From the NCBI GenBank assembly GCA_016787445.1, contig JAEUTQ010000032.1:1-33683 (forward strand): 33,683 bases of DNA, in the 5' to 3' direction. The position numbers and the translations under genes are program-made. The notes beneath the pieces are model-generated. The model did no database searches, was not told where the DNA came from, and was given only the letters and a program-made list of their open reading frames with translations. Positions 8,901 to 16,884 of this stretch are shown here, in pieces (the first letter of the stretch is position 1; the number at the start of each line of letters is the position of its first letter). The stretch comes from Bacteroidia bacterium (GTDB taxonomy: Bacteria > Bacteroidota > Bacteroidia > B-17B0 > Aurantibacillaceae).

Positions 8901-9485
8901 ATGCTTGGATTAAAATTAGAAACCGATCATCGCTGGATAAAATTAGTAGAGAGTAATATCAGCGAAATCCTCACTGATCATGCGTGGTGCGAACAAAAGG
9001 CAGCGAGCAATGCTATCTCTATTGTTGTAGGTTGGCCGGAGCATACGGATTTAGTGGATACCATGCTCAGTATTTCAAAGGAAGAACTCACGCATTTTGA
9101 AATGGTGCACGAAAAAATTAAGCAACGCGGATTTAAATTAGGAATGGAGCGAAAAGATGATTACGTGAATGATTTATATAAATTCATGCGCAAGGGTTAT
9201 AAGCGCAATATCGTTCTCATTGATCGTTTATTGTTTGCAGCGATTGTAGAGGCAAGAAGTTGTGAGCGTTTCCGGATTTTATCTGAAAAAATTAATGACG
9301 AAGATTTAAGGAATTTTTACCGCGAATTGATGATTAGTGAAGCGAATCATTATACAACCTTTCTAGGTTTTGCCCGCCAATACGGAAGCGCATTCGAAGA
9401 CGTAAATAAGCGTTGGCAACAATGGTTGGATTATGAATCGGAAGTGATTCGTAATTACAGCAAAAAAGAAACCATGCATGGTTAA
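8901..9485 (+). CDS. miaE: tRNA 2-methylthio-N6-isopentenyladenosine(37) hydroxylase MiaE
   Basis: A 194-residue di-iron four-helix-bundle protein of the MiaE family. It opens with the characteristic LKLETDHRW and AWCEQKAASNA stretch. Likely metal ligands are E31, the ExxH pair E62-H65 (EELTH), E118 (VEARSCERF) and the second ExxH E147-H150 (SEANH). MiaE hydroxylates the isopentenyl group of ms2i6A at tRNA position 37, using oxygen, which suits the other aerobic genes here (hemF, sod, sco). Its last four bases overlap the end of the convergent sco gene. Confidence 0.9.
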   Translation: MLGLKLETDHRWIKLVESNISEILTDHAWCEQKAASNAISIVVGWPEHTDLVDTMLSISKEELTHFEMVHEKIKQRGFKLGMERKDDYVNDLYKFMRKGYKRNIVLIDRLLFAAIVEARSCERFRILSEKINDEDLRNFYRELMISEANHYTTFLGFARQYGSAFEDVNKRWQQWLDYESEVIRNYSKKETMHG

Positions 9486-10159
9486 TTTTGCGTTACTGCA
9501 GCGGGAACTTGCTCGGTTTTAAGAATTTTAATATCAGCAATTAATTTATTTACCTGCACGCTGTCGGTACCATCATACATGCCGCGAATGCGTTTTTGTT
9601 TGTCGATCAGTAAAAATAATTCGCTGTGTAAAAAACCTTCCGGTGTTCCATCATCTTCCAATGCATTCACTAAATAATCGTGACGCGCTAAGTCATAAAT
9701 CGTTTTTTTACTACCGGTTAAAAAATGCCATTTTCCGGGAATCGCCTGATATTTTCCTGCGTAGGCAAATAAAACTTCAGCGGTATCATGTCCGGGATTA
9801 ACGGTATGAGATAAAATCAAAAAATCTTTATCATCCTTAAATTCATTTTGAACGCGAATTAATTGCGTACTCATTTGCGGACAAATACTCTGACAGGTGG
9901 CGAAGAAAAAATCTGCCACATAAATCTTGTTGTTGGTTGCTTTTTCGCTAATGCTGTCTTTGTTTTGATTAATGAGTTTGAACTCGCCTACAGTATGGTA
10001 AATCGTATCCTGGCTGTTTTGTCCACCGTGTTTTTTTTCTCCGAATACAGGTAAAAGTAAATGGGCTTGTTCCTGTGTTTCTTTGGTTTCGTTACAGGCA
10101 GTAAATAAAACAACCAATGCTAAAAAGTAATTAATGCGATGCTTCATTTTTAATTTCAT
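9482..10159 (-). CDS. SCO1/SenC-family copper chaperone lipoprotein
   Basis: A thioredoxin-fold SCO protein for assembly of the CuA centre of cytochrome c oxidase. Up to 225 residues; starting at the internal ATG (10147) would remove four residues and leave MKHRINYFLALVVLFTAC, so the exact start is uncertain. The lipobox FTAC places it on a membrane outside the cytoplasm. Copper ligands are visible: CxxxC in TCQSICPQ (C89, C93) and the distal histidine in FLHSEL (H178). The 5' end overlaps the end of the upstream SCO-like gene, so the two are translationally linked. Confidence 0.9.
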   Translation of the reverse strand: MKLKMKHRINYFLALVVLFTACNETKETQEQAHLLLPVFGEKKHGGQNSQDTIYHTVGEFKLINQNKDSISEKATNNKIYVADFFFATCQSICPQMSTQLIRVQNEFKDDKDFLILSHTVNPGHDTAEVLFAYAGKYQAIPGKWHFLTGSKKTIYDLARHDYLVNALEDDGTPEGFLHSELFLLIDKQKRIRGMYDGTDSVQVNKLIADIKILKTEQVPAAVTQN

Positions 10160-10799
10160 TTTCCTGAATCATTAATTTTTTCTCTTCCTTAATGCGAAGA
10201 TGTTTGTATTCGCTCAACAAACGTTTTACTTCCGCTGAATATCTTCCGTCGTAATAACCTCTAATATTTCGCTTTTTATCCAATAACACAATAAAACTGT
10301 AATCGATATAAATGGGTTTTTCTTTAAAGAAAGTAACATTTAAACTATCGTAGGATTTGATGTTCCAAAAACATTGTTCAACATTTGGCAATTGTATTTT
10401 TAAACTATCGCGTAAATTAAATGTTGGTGTTGCGATGGTGTCAATGGTTTTCGGATACACAATTAAAAAAGGAATTTTATCTATGTCTTCACGTTTATGC
10501 ATGGTGTAATCCAACAAACCCTCTAATCGATAATTTTCATTTGCGTAGCGCTCACGAATAAAGGTAACGGCAATAATCGGATATTGAACCGTGTCGTATA
10601 GTTTGGAATTTATTCCGTTGGAGGAAATGATCGGGAAAGAAATAGTTCCTAACGAATAGTAATCGGTGTCGTGTCCGTTAAAATGCTTAGGACCGTAATG
10701 TGGTAATTTTTTTGAATTAATGGTGCTTGTTTCCAATATTAACCAAAATACAGAAGGGAACAAAACGATGAGCAGGAGCAACCACTTTTTATTTTTCAT
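10131..10799 (-). CDS. SCO-like membrane protein lacking the copper-binding cysteines
   Basis: About 222 residues from the ATG at 10799. I prefer this to the longer frame from 10844, because 10844 lies inside the terminator of the preceding gene and TACCTTTA, a near-consensus -7 element, sits at 10808-10815. A single N-terminal membrane segment (NKKWLLLLIVLFPSVFWLIL) is followed by a domain whose C-terminal part (LLDKKRNIRGYYDGRYSAEVK) closely parallels the SCO neighbour (LIDKQKRIRGMYDGTDSVQV). No CxxxC is present, only one cysteine in the mature domain. It is probably a degenerate SCO/thioredoxin-fold partner in oxidase assembly; the role is inferred only from neighbour and fold resemblance. 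Confidence 0.7.
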   Translation of the reverse strand: MKNKKWLLLLIVLFPSVFWLILETSTINSKKLPHYGPKHFNGHDTDYYSLGTISFPIISSNGINSKLYDTVQYPIIAVTFIRERYANENYRLEGLLDYTMHKREDIDKIPFLIVYPKTIDTIATPTFNLRDSLKIQLPNVEQCFWNIKSYDSLNVTFFKEKPIYIDYSFIVLLDKKRNIRGYYDGRYSAEVKRLLSEYKHLRIKEEKKLMIQENEIKNEASH

Positions 10800-10807
10800 A
10801 ATGCGTG

Positions 10808-10815
10808 TAAAGGTA
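10808..10815 (-). promoter_or_regulatory. -7-like element of the SCO-like/sco pair
   Basis: On the minus strand this reads TACCTTTA, one mismatch from TAnnTTTG, ending 8 bases before the ATG at 10799. It lies between the preceding terminator and that ATG, as expected for a new transcription unit. Confidence 0.4.
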
Positions 10816-10835
10816 CAACAGCAAGGGCAAATAAA

Positions 10836-10862
10836 AAACCCCAATCGTACGGATTGGGGTTT
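10836..10862 (-). terminator. Rho-independent terminator after the first T9SS cargo gene
   Basis: An 11-bp perfect stem (AAACCCCAATC with GATTGGGGTTT) around a 5-base loop, followed on the minus strand by a run of T. It starts about 20 bases past the stop of the gene at 10882-11919. Confidence 0.85.
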
Positions 10863-10881
10863 AATTTAAACTTTAACACGT

Positions 10882-11919
10882 TTATTTGATAATTAACTTC
10901 TTGGTGTGTGAGTTCTCGCCAATTGAAGTTTTAATATGATACATGCCTGCAGGTAAATCAGCAGTATTTAACGCATGTTTCACTTCGATAGCGCTTCCTA
11001 AGTTTACTGATTTAACAGTTTGGCCTAATGCATTAATCACTTCAACAGAAACATTTTCTGAGTTTGCGTTAGTTAAATCGATGTTTACAAGTTCTGTTGC
11101 AGGATTTGGATACACATTATAATTAAGTGCATCAATGTTTACATCATTAATTCCGGTTAATACAGCATTATTGATGCGGATATTAGCTGAATTAGTAACA
11201 GTAGGGCCAGAAATGGCATTGATGGTTTGCTCTTCATAGCTTACCTCTATTAAAGGGAATTTTTGAGTTCCGTGATAATAACTGTAGCTTGTTCCAACAA
11301 CATTCACGGTAAATGCAAATGGAGCCGAGCCTAAAATCATGTTTAAGGTATTTACCGTGCGAACTTGCAAGCAATTTGTGAATACTAAACTACCAGGCAA
11401 AGTTACAGTTCCTGAACCAGGTGCTGTTGTTGTAATAGTTCCTGTTGCAGGACCAGATAAAGTGCTTAACGAGCCACTTCCTGCATATGTATCTGTGTTG
11501 TTGTATCCAAACGCCACCGGCCAAATAGCTGCAATAGCAGAGTTAGTAAATGTAACAGCATTACCTGCACCATCAGCAAACCCTAATAATTCGTAGTTTG
11601 ATGTAGTTGCACGCCAGTAGGTGTATTGTCCGCTCGCATCATCTTCAACAATAGTTGCAGTTGGGAATAAAGCAGCACTTGGTGTAGATGCAACAGTAGT
11701 AAATGTTGTTACTTCTGTAACAGTGTTAGTAGTTAAAGTAGAGAAGTTCCAGCTTTGTCCTGCTCCTGTAGCTTTAGGAATAACGCCTGTAGAGTCGTAA
11801 CCTTTTTGCGTATTCACATTTCCAATAACCGGCTCGTTAAAAGCTTTGGTTAAGGTTAACTGAGCATTAGCTGTCATTGCGAATGCGCCTGCTAAAATAG
11901 ATAAGTAGATTTTTTTCAT
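10882..11919 (-). CDS. Secreted protein with T9SS type A C-terminal sorting domain (paralogue 1)
   Basis: A 345-residue exported protein: signal peptide MKKIYLSILAGAFAMTANAQ, a Thr/Gly/Asn-rich beta-sandwich-like body, then a type A sorting domain over about the last 80 residues with the hallmarks NVYPNPATELVNI, a central GQTVKS strand and the basic tail KKLIIK. Such domains direct cargo through the type IX secretion system to the cell surface, where they are usually removed. The body has no recognised catalytic motif. It is clearly paralogous to the next gene (shared LTKAFNEPVIGNV-type start, WNFSTLTT, and the APGSGT and WPVAFGYNN-type motifs). The intervening palindromic terminator suggests a promoter of its own. 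Confidence 0.86.
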   Translation of the reverse strand: MKKIYLSILAGAFAMTANAQLTLTKAFNEPVIGNVNTQKGYDSTGVIPKATGAGQSWNFSTLTTNTVTEVTTFTTVASTPSAALFPTATIVEDDASGQYTYWRATTSNYELLGFADGAGNAVTFTNSAIAAIWPVAFGYNNTDTYAGSGSLSTLSGPATGTITTTAPGSGTVTLPGSLVFTNCLQVRTVNTLNMILGSAPFAFTVNVVGTSYSYYHGTQKFPLIEVSYEEQTINAISGPTVTNSANIRINNAVLTGINDVNIDALNYNVYPNPATELVNIDLTNANSENVSVEVINALGQTVKSVNLGSAIEVKHALNTADLPAGMYHIKTSIGENSHTKKLIIK

Positions 11920-11952
11920 GTGTATTTTGGTTTTTAGTTGTTTTATAAATGG

Positions 11953-11990
11953 AAAAAATTAATCAAGGATTAATCCTTGATTAATTTTTT
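11953..11990 (-). terminator. Perfect 38-bp palindromic terminator overlapping the end of a T9SS gene
   Basis: The sequence equals its own reverse complement over 38 bases, with A6 at one end and T6 at the other. It therefore forms a stem with a T-tract on either strand. The left half lies beyond the stop codon and the right half covers the last six codons (KKLIKD) of the gene at 11970-12974. Confidence 0.8.
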
Positions 11991-12974
11991 TACTGATGTT
12001 TTATTTTCAGAAAGAGTTTTTACAAAGTAAACGCCGCTGCTTAATTCAGAAATATTAATGTTATCATTATTACTTTCGATGTTTACGGTCTTTACCACTT
12101 GTCCGAATTGATTGATAATCTCAACTTTTGCGCTTTTGGAATTACTCAATTGTATGTTAATGTTATTAGAAGCCGGGTTTGGGTAAATCACTAAGGAGTT
12201 ATCTAAATTATATTCATTGATTCCTGCATAAATATTATTATTTACATCAACTGTAGTGGTAACTTGATTACCTGCAAGAGAATTAATGCGTGTGATATTA
12301 ACGTTTAATAAAGGAAATTTCTGACTGGCATCGTAATATTGATAATTGGTTACGTTTAATGTTGCAGTAATTGGAATCAAAGAAGTTGCAATGGTAGCTG
12401 TTAGATTCATGTATGTTATTACCTGTAAAACGTTATTATAAGTTCTTCCGGGTAATAAAAGTGTTCCGCTGCCTGGAGCTGTTCCTACAAGGTTGCCACT
12501 GAAGGTTCCTCCGCCAAAAGCTGAAACCAAAGTTCCTCCAACAGGATCATTATTTGCATAGTTAAAGGCGATTGGCCAGTTGGCCATCACTGCTGTGTTG
12601 GTAAAGGTTAAGGTAACACTCGAGGTAGTCATGCCTAACATCTCAAAAGTTGTTGCAGTTGTTTTGAAGAAACGCGGACTAGTACCATCGGTTTGTGCTA
12701 TGGTTGCAGTTGGATGTGCAGTTCCTCCGGGTACAGAGGATGGAGTGGTATAAGTATTCGCAACTGCTGCAGCCGTACCTGTGGTTAAAGTACTAAAATC
12801 CCAAACTTGTCCCGAGCCGGAGTTGTTTGGAATAGCATTAACTGTATCCATGGTTTGGCGATTATCAACATCACCAATTACAGGTTCGTTCGTAGCTTTA
12901 GTTAAAGTAATTTGTGCCTTAACCGCTGTATTAAATAAAAGAACCCCAAAAAATAACGTGTAGATTTTTCTCAT
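11970..12974 (-). CDS. Secreted protein with T9SS type A C-terminal sorting domain (paralogue 2)
   Basis: About 334 residues from the ATG at 12974, which begins a good signal peptide (MRKIYTLFFGVLLFNTAVKAQ) and has a TATTTTTG promoter element 20 bases upstream; a longer frame to 13046 is not supported. The body is a Thr/Gly/Asn-rich beta protein homologous to the neighbour at 10882-11919. The last 80 or so residues form a T9SS sorting domain: LVIYPNPASNNINI, a GQVVKTVNI strand, LSSGVYFVKT and the tail KKLIKD. Function of the body is unknown. The tandem arrangement points to a local gene duplication that has since diverged widely. Confidence 0.85.
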   Translation of the reverse strand: MRKIYTLFFGVLLFNTAVKAQITLTKATNEPVIGDVDNRQTMDTVNAIPNNSGSGQVWDFSTLTTGTAAAVANTYTTPSSVPGGTAHPTATIAQTDGTSPRFFKTTATTFEMLGMTTSSVTLTFTNTAVMANWPIAFNYANNDPVGGTLVSAFGGGTFSGNLVGTAPGSGTLLLPGRTYNNVLQVITYMNLTATIATSLIPITATLNVTNYQYYDASQKFPLLNVNITRINSLAGNQVTTTVDVNNNIYAGINEYNLDNSLVIYPNPASNNINIQLSNSKSAKVEIINQFGQVVKTVNIESNNDNINISELSSGVYFVKTLSENKTSVKKLIKD

Positions 12975-12994
12975 GCAATAAAATTTAAGTTTAA

Positions 12995-13002
12995 CAAAAA
13001 TA
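12995..13002 (-). promoter_or_regulatory. -7 promoter element of T9SS paralogue 2
   Basis: On the minus strand TATTTTTG matches TAnnTTTG exactly and ends 20 bases before the ATG at 12974. It supports that start over the upstream in-frame one at 13046, which would lie before the promoter. Confidence 0.5.
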
Positions 13003-13062
13003 AAAAAAATCCTGAATGAAGGAAGGAAAATCGTATGTCTTAACAAATAAAAGGGGGTAGCC

Positions 13063-14298
13063 TTAGGATTTGCCTTGTTTGGTTTTGATGAAGCTGTTAA
13101 TGTTGTTCATCATAATGAGTGTGATGATCATACTAACGATCACGACATAACCTAAAACATTGTAGTTTTCTATGGCTTTTCCTTCGGTTTGCACTACAAT
13201 CATTCCCGCAACGGCAGAGGCAATGCCTCCCGAAATTTGTTGAACCGATGAGTTAACGCTCATAAATGCGCCTCTATCCTGCGGCTCCGGAACGGCTGTC
13301 ATAAGAGCTTGCGCCGGCACAACTCTGGATAACACACCGGCGAATAATAAAATATTGAGGAGTAAAACCAACCAAAATGGAGTAATACCCAAGTTGCAAT
13401 AAATCGACACAATAATCATGGTTAAAACAGTTCCTCCAAAGAAAACACCCATCTTACTTGTTTTGTCACTTAGCTTTCCGGCAATTGGTCCGGCTGCCAT
13501 CGAAAATAATCCGGTAAACATGTATAACATCGGAAGGTCTTCCATACGCAAACCGAGATTGTTAACACTAAATGCACTTGCGAATGGCATTAACATAAAT
13601 CCTCCGGTTGCTAATAATACTGTTGCGCCAAATGCCTTAATATAACCTGCATTTGTAAATATTTTTTTAAGGTGTTCAAGTGCGGTAGCGTTAGATTTAG
13701 TTTTAAGATGCTCATTAATTGGTTTCATTTTAATTAAGATAACAAGCGCTATCAAAATACTTAAACCAACAATGATGATAAATGGTGAGTGCCAACCCAG
13801 TTTATTAGCAAAGTATAATCCAACAGGAATACCTAACACCTGACTACCTGCAAATGACATTTGTACAAAACCCATCACACGGCCGCGTTGTTGCAGAGCA
13901 AATAAGTCGGTAATAATCGCAAAGCCAATAGAGGAAATCACTCCGCCAAATAAGCCTGTTACTATTCGTGCTATTAATAAGAACTCATAATTGGGAGCAA
14001 TCCCACATAAAAATGTACCAAGAATAAAACCGGTATAAAAAAACAGAAGTAATTTTTTGCGATCGAATTTATCGGCAAAACCTGCAGCTAATAATCCCGA
14101 TGCGCCTGCGCTAAAAGCGTAAGCCGAAACAACCAAACCAAATTGCTGTGTGTTGATGTTTAATTTCTCGAGCAATAAAGCTCCGAGAGGAGAAAGAACC
14201 ATAAAATCTAATACCACGGTAAATTGCATAATTGCCAAAATGGCTACCATGAATTTTTGATAGGGTGTAAAACTAAAGTTAGGGGAGGTTTCAGACAT
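13063..14298 (-). CDS. MFS transporter, drug/sugar efflux type
   Basis: A 411-residue major facilitator superfamily protein with about twelve hydrophobic segments and short ends. The loop between helices 2 and 3 (GFADKFDRKKLLLFF) is the MFS signature, and a second copy, GKLSDKTSKMGVFFGG, follows helix 8. The overall look (VVLDFMVLSPLG in helix 1, arginine in the RIVTGLFGG helix) resembles Bcr/CflA and AraJ-type proton-driven exporters. The substrate is unknown. It has its own promoter-like element just upstream, and ends about 90 bases before the start of T9SS paralogue 2. Confidence 0.88.
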   Translation of the reverse strand: MSETSPNFSFTPYQKFMVAILAIMQFTVVLDFMVLSPLGALLLEKLNINTQQFGLVVSAYAFSAGASGLLAAGFADKFDRKKLLLFFYTGFILGTFLCGIAPNYEFLLIARIVTGLFGGVISSIGFAIITDLFALQQRGRVMGFVQMSFAGSQVLGIPVGLYFANKLGWHSPFIIIVGLSILIALVILIKMKPINEHLKTKSNATALEHLKKIFTNAGYIKAFGATVLLATGGFMLMPFASAFSVNNLGLRMEDLPMLYMFTGLFSMAAGPIAGKLSDKTSKMGVFFGGTVLTMIIVSIYCNLGITPFWLVLLLNILLFAGVLSRVVPAQALMTAVPEPQDRGAFMSVNSSVQQISGGIASAVAGMIVVQTEGKAIENYNVLGYVVIVSMIITLIMMNNINSFIKTKQGKS

Positions 14299-14305
14299 AA
14301 AAAAG

Positions 14306-14313
14306 CAAAGTTA
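14306..14313 (-). promoter_or_regulatory. -7 promoter element of the MFS gene
   Basis: TAACTTTG on the minus strand matches TAnnTTTG exactly and ends 7 bases before the ATG at 14298, implying a very short leader. No good -33 half-site is seen. Confidence 0.5.
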
Positions 14314-14366
14314 ACTTTTACGGAGACACATCCATGAAAATTAACAGAATCGAGTTTTATGTCATT

Positions 14367-14873
14367 TTATTTTTGAGACTTGTAATAACGAATCATCTCA
14401 GGGTAATTCATTTTCATTTTAAAGCCATTAATACTTTGAGCTATTCGTTTTGCTTTGGTGGCTTCTGTTTTCGCACTTTCAATCCATTTGCTGTAATAGT
14501 TTTGATGCGATTTAGGCAATTTATCGAAAAACTGTTTCGCTTCTTTTTCCTCTTTTAAGCAATCCAAAAAATCGGATGAAATTTTTAATTCTTCTTTATC
14601 TTCTTCTATTTGTACGGTAATTTTTTCGCCTTTTATTTTTTTCAATCCCTTACGCATTTCAGCATTGATGGCCATGATATAATCACCTTCACCCATTGGA
14701 ACAAGACTCACGCTTTTAATAGGGAATGTATCTAACTTACCCTTAACACGAAACGATTTTTTTGTATCAGGTTTGATTTTATTGGCAATTTCTGATGGAA
14801 TGTCAATATAGGTCCAACCGGTCTTCTCTCCTTTTTTGCCAAATTTTTCAAGTATTGCCGTAAATTTTACCAT
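14367..14873 (-). CDS. DUF1905 / YdeI-OmdA family protein
   Basis: A 168-residue protein with two adjoining small domains. An N-terminal DUF1905 beta-barrel-like domain (FTAILEKFGKKGEKTGWTYI, then FRVKGKLDTFPIKSVSLVP, about residues 3-90) is followed by the helical YdeI/OmpD-associated domain (FDKLPKSHQNYYSKWIESAK and EATKAKRIAQSINGFKMK). YdeI proteins are described as bacteriocin-protection or OmpD-associated factors, but the biochemical role is not settled. No signal peptide; cytoplasmic. It stands alone between the MFS gene and the tRNA-Pro repeat region. Confidence 0.85.
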   Translation of the reverse strand: MVKFTAILEKFGKKGEKTGWTYIDIPSEIANKIKPDTKKSFRVKGKLDTFPIKSVSLVPMGEGDYIMAINAEMRKGLKKIKGEKITVQIEEDKEELKISSDFLDCLKEEKEAKQFFDKLPKSHQNYYSKWIESAKTEATKAKRIAQSINGFKMKMNYPEMIRYYKSQK

Positions 14874-14901
14874 TAAACGAATGTATAAAACCCTTGAAAA
14901 T

Positions 14902-14954
14902 TAAAAAAGCCCCTCACTACGTGAAAGGCTTTGTTTTGTCGGGGTGGCCAGATT
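14902..14954. repeat. Direct repeat copy 1: duplicated tRNA-Pro 3' end plus terminator
   Basis: A 53-base sequence identical to 15069-15121. In copy 2 it comprises the tRNA-Pro terminator and the last 16 bases of the tRNA gene (to the start of the T-arm). Here the tRNA part stops abruptly and unrelated sequence follows. A copied tRNA 3' end is what integration by a tyrosine recombinase leaves, but only 114 bases lie between the copies. Confidence 0.9.
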
Positions 14955-15068
14955 ATTAGTAAATGATCTTATTGAGGTTGCTGCATAAACAAAAGCCTTT
15001 TTCTGCTAACGCAGAATTGTCTTTTTCATTTATTCACTTACAAAAGCCGAGCTTTTGATGCTCCTAAA
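14955..15068. other. 114-bp spacer between the two tRNA-Pro repeats
   Basis: No coding frame. It holds two small dyads: TTCTGC-taac-GCAGAA at 15001-15016 and CAAAAGC-cga-GCTTTTG at 15041-15057. No integrase or other element gene is present, so if this was an integrated element it has been reduced to almost nothing. Confidence 0.5.
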
Positions 15069-15121
15069 TAAAAAAGCCCCTCACTACGTGAAAGGCTTTG
15101 TTTTGTCGGGGTGGCCAGATT
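15069..15121. repeat. Direct repeat copy 2, overlapping the tRNA-Pro 3' end
   Basis: Identical over 53 bases to 14902-14954. The part at 15106-15121 belongs to the intact tRNA gene and the part at 15070-15099 is its terminator hairpin. Confidence 0.9.
15070..15099 (-). terminator. Terminator of tRNA-Pro
   Basis: On the minus strand AAAGCC pairs with GGCTTT, an inner TCAC pairs with GTGA, and two T-G wobbles lie between them. A run of six T follows. The same hairpin is duplicated at 14903-14932. Confidence 0.75.
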
Positions 15122-15179
15122 CGAACTGACGACCTCCTCGTCCCAAACGAGGCGCGATACCGGGCTACGCTACACCCCG
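15106..15179 (-). tRNA. tRNA-Pro (anticodon UGG)
   Basis: A full cloverleaf reads on the minus strand: acceptor CGGGGTG with CACCCCG, a D-arm with TAGCCCGGT, anticodon stem CCTCG/CGAGG around loop TTTGGGA (anticodon TGG), T-arm with GTTCGAATC, and discriminator A. The CCA end is not encoded, since CA and then A-rich sequence follow the discriminator. The 3' end is duplicated 167 bases downstream (copy 1). Confidence 0.96.
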
Positions 15180-15296
15180 AACTTGTAACCGTCTTTATTT
15201 ATTCAGATGGTTAAAAATTGAGAGTGCAAATATAGTATTTTTTATAAATGACAAAAAATTAATTCTTTTTGGCTAAAATTACCTCTTAATAAATCG

Positions 15297-15304
15297 TATT
15301 TTTG
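15297..15304 (+). promoter_or_regulatory. -7 promoter element of guaA
   Basis: TATTTTTG matches TAnnTTTG exactly and ends 10 bases before the guaA ATG at 15315, implying a leader of only a few bases. No clear -33 half-site at 19-base spacing. Confidence 0.5.
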
Positions 15305-15314
15305 TTAGCTCAAT

Positions 15315-16844
15315 ATGCAAGAACAAATTTTAATCCTCGACTTTGGTTCTCAATACACACAATTAATAGCCAGAAGGTTACGTGAGCTAAATGTGTACTG
15401 CGAAATCCATCCTTACAATAAAATTCCAAAAATAACCTCTGATATAAAAGGTGTTATACTTTCAGGTAGTCCGCATAGCGTGCGCGAAGAAAATCCGCCT
15501 AAACCGGATTTATCAAACATCAAAGGTAAAATGCCTTTGTTAGGTGTATGTTATGGCGCACAATACCTGGCTCATTTTTTCGGCGGTGAAGTGGGGAAAT
15601 CTAATTCACGTGAATACGGACGCGCGCATTTACAATTTGTTGATTCAAAGAATAAATTATTCAATAATATTTTTGAGGGCTCACAAGTTTGGATGAGTCA
15701 TGGTGATACCATTTTAAAAACGCCGTCTAATTATAAGATTATTGCAAGTACACATGATGTAAAAGTGGCAGGATACCAAATTGAAGGAGAAGATACCTAC
15801 GCTATTCAGTTTCATCCTGAAGTGTACCATAGCACCGACGGACAGCAATTACTGAAGAACTTTGTATATGATATTTGTAAATGCAGTGGTAACTGGACAC
15901 CTGCTTCCTTTATCGAAACAACCATTAGTGATTTGAAAAATCAAATTGGTGATGATAAAGTGATTTTGGGTTTATCGGGCGGTGTTGACAGCAGTGTGGC
16001 GGCCGTATTATTACACAAAGCCATTGGCGCTAATTTGCATTGCATTTTTGTGGATAATGGTTTGTTGCGTAAAGATGAATTTAACAGCGTATTGGATTCA
16101 TATAAGCACATGGGCTTAAACGTGAAAGGTGTGGATGCGAAAAATGAATTTTACTCCGCTTTAAAAGGTGTTTCCGATCCGGAACAAAAAAGAAAAATTA
16201 TCGGTAAAGTTTTTATTGATGTTTTTGATAAGGAATCTAAATTAGATAAGGAAGCAAAGTGGTTAGGACAAGGAACTATTTATCCGGATGTGATTGAAAG
16301 TGTTTCGGTAAAAGGTCCGAGTGCAACTATTAAATCACATCACAATGTAGGCGGATTACCTGACTTTATGAAATTACAAGTGGTAGAACCATTACGTAGT
16401 TTGTTTAAAGATGAAGTGAGAAGAGTAGGGCGCGCATTAGAAATTGACGACAACATTTTAAATCGTCATCCGTTCCCGGGTCCGGGTTTAGCAATTCGTA
16501 TATTGGGTGATATCACCGAGCAGAAAGTGAAAATTTTACAGGAAGTGGATGCCATTTTCATTAATGGCTTAAAATCTCACGATTTGTATAATACGGTTTG
16601 GCAAGCAGGTGCGATTTTATTAAACGCGCAGAGTGTTGGGGTAATGGGTGATGAGCGTACTTATGAAAATGTAGTGGCGCTGCGTGCAGTATCTTCTACA
16701 GACGGTATGACAGCCGACTGGGTGCATTTACCATATGAGTTTTTAGCGAAGATGTCGAACGAAATTATTAATAAAGTACGTGGCGTTAATCGCGTGGTAT
16801 ATGATATTAGTTCAAAACCGCCGGCAACTATCGAGTGGGAATAA
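15315..16844 (+). CDS. guaA: GMP synthase (glutamine-hydrolysing)
   Basis: A 509-residue two-domain enzyme converting XMP to GMP with glutamine and ATP, the last step of guanine nucleotide synthesis. The class I glutamine amidotransferase domain has the nucleophile C79 in GVCYGAQ and the triad partners H167 and E169 in FHPEV. The ATP-pyrophosphatase domain has the P-loop SGGVDSS (221-227). The C-terminal dimerisation domain contains RHPFPGPGL and ends in the conserved KPPATIEWE. Length and ends are typical. A very short leader follows its promoter element, so no guanine riboswitch fits in front. A LysM gene follows after 40 bases. Confidence 0.98.
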   Translation: MQEQILILDFGSQYTQLIARRLRELNVYCEIHPYNKIPKITSDIKGVILSGSPHSVREENPPKPDLSNIKGKMPLLGVCYGAQYLAHFFGGEVGKSNSREYGRAHLQFVDSKNKLFNNIFEGSQVWMSHGDTILKTPSNYKIIASTHDVKVAGYQIEGEDTYAIQFHPEVYHSTDGQQLLKNFVYDICKCSGNWTPASFIETTISDLKNQIGDDKVILGLSGGVDSSVAAVLLHKAIGANLHCIFVDNGLLRKDEFNSVLDSYKHMGLNVKGVDAKNEFYSALKGVSDPEQKRKIIGKVFIDVFDKESKLDKEAKWLGQGTIYPDVIESVSVKGPSATIKSHHNVGGLPDFMKLQVVEPLRSLFKDEVRRVGRALEIDDNILNRHPFPGPGLAIRILGDITEQKVKILQEVDAIFINGLKSHDLYNTVWQAGAILLNAQSVGVMGDERTYENVVALRAVSSTDGMTADWVHLPYEFLAKMSNEIINKVRGVNRVVYDISSKPPATIEWE

Positions 16845-16884
16845 AAGCTAAGTGATAAGTATAAGCAGTAAGTATTAAATTAAG

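Noticed and set aside
10800..10844. Longer start for the SCO-like gene
   Set aside because: It lies in the terminator of the previous gene and before the -7-like element, and adds a Cys-rich stretch with no family counterpart.
12975..13046. Longer start for T9SS paralogue 2
   Set aside because: It precedes the promoter element and would put a charged stretch before a good signal peptide.
14939..14954. Possible second, broken tRNA gene at repeat copy 1
   Set aside because: Only the last 16 bases of the tRNA are present, so it is a duplicated end, not a decayed whole tRNA.
15181..15314. Guanine riboswitch before guaA
   Set aside because: The promoter element ends 10 bases before the ATG, leaving no room in the mRNA leader, and no purine-aptamer core is visible.
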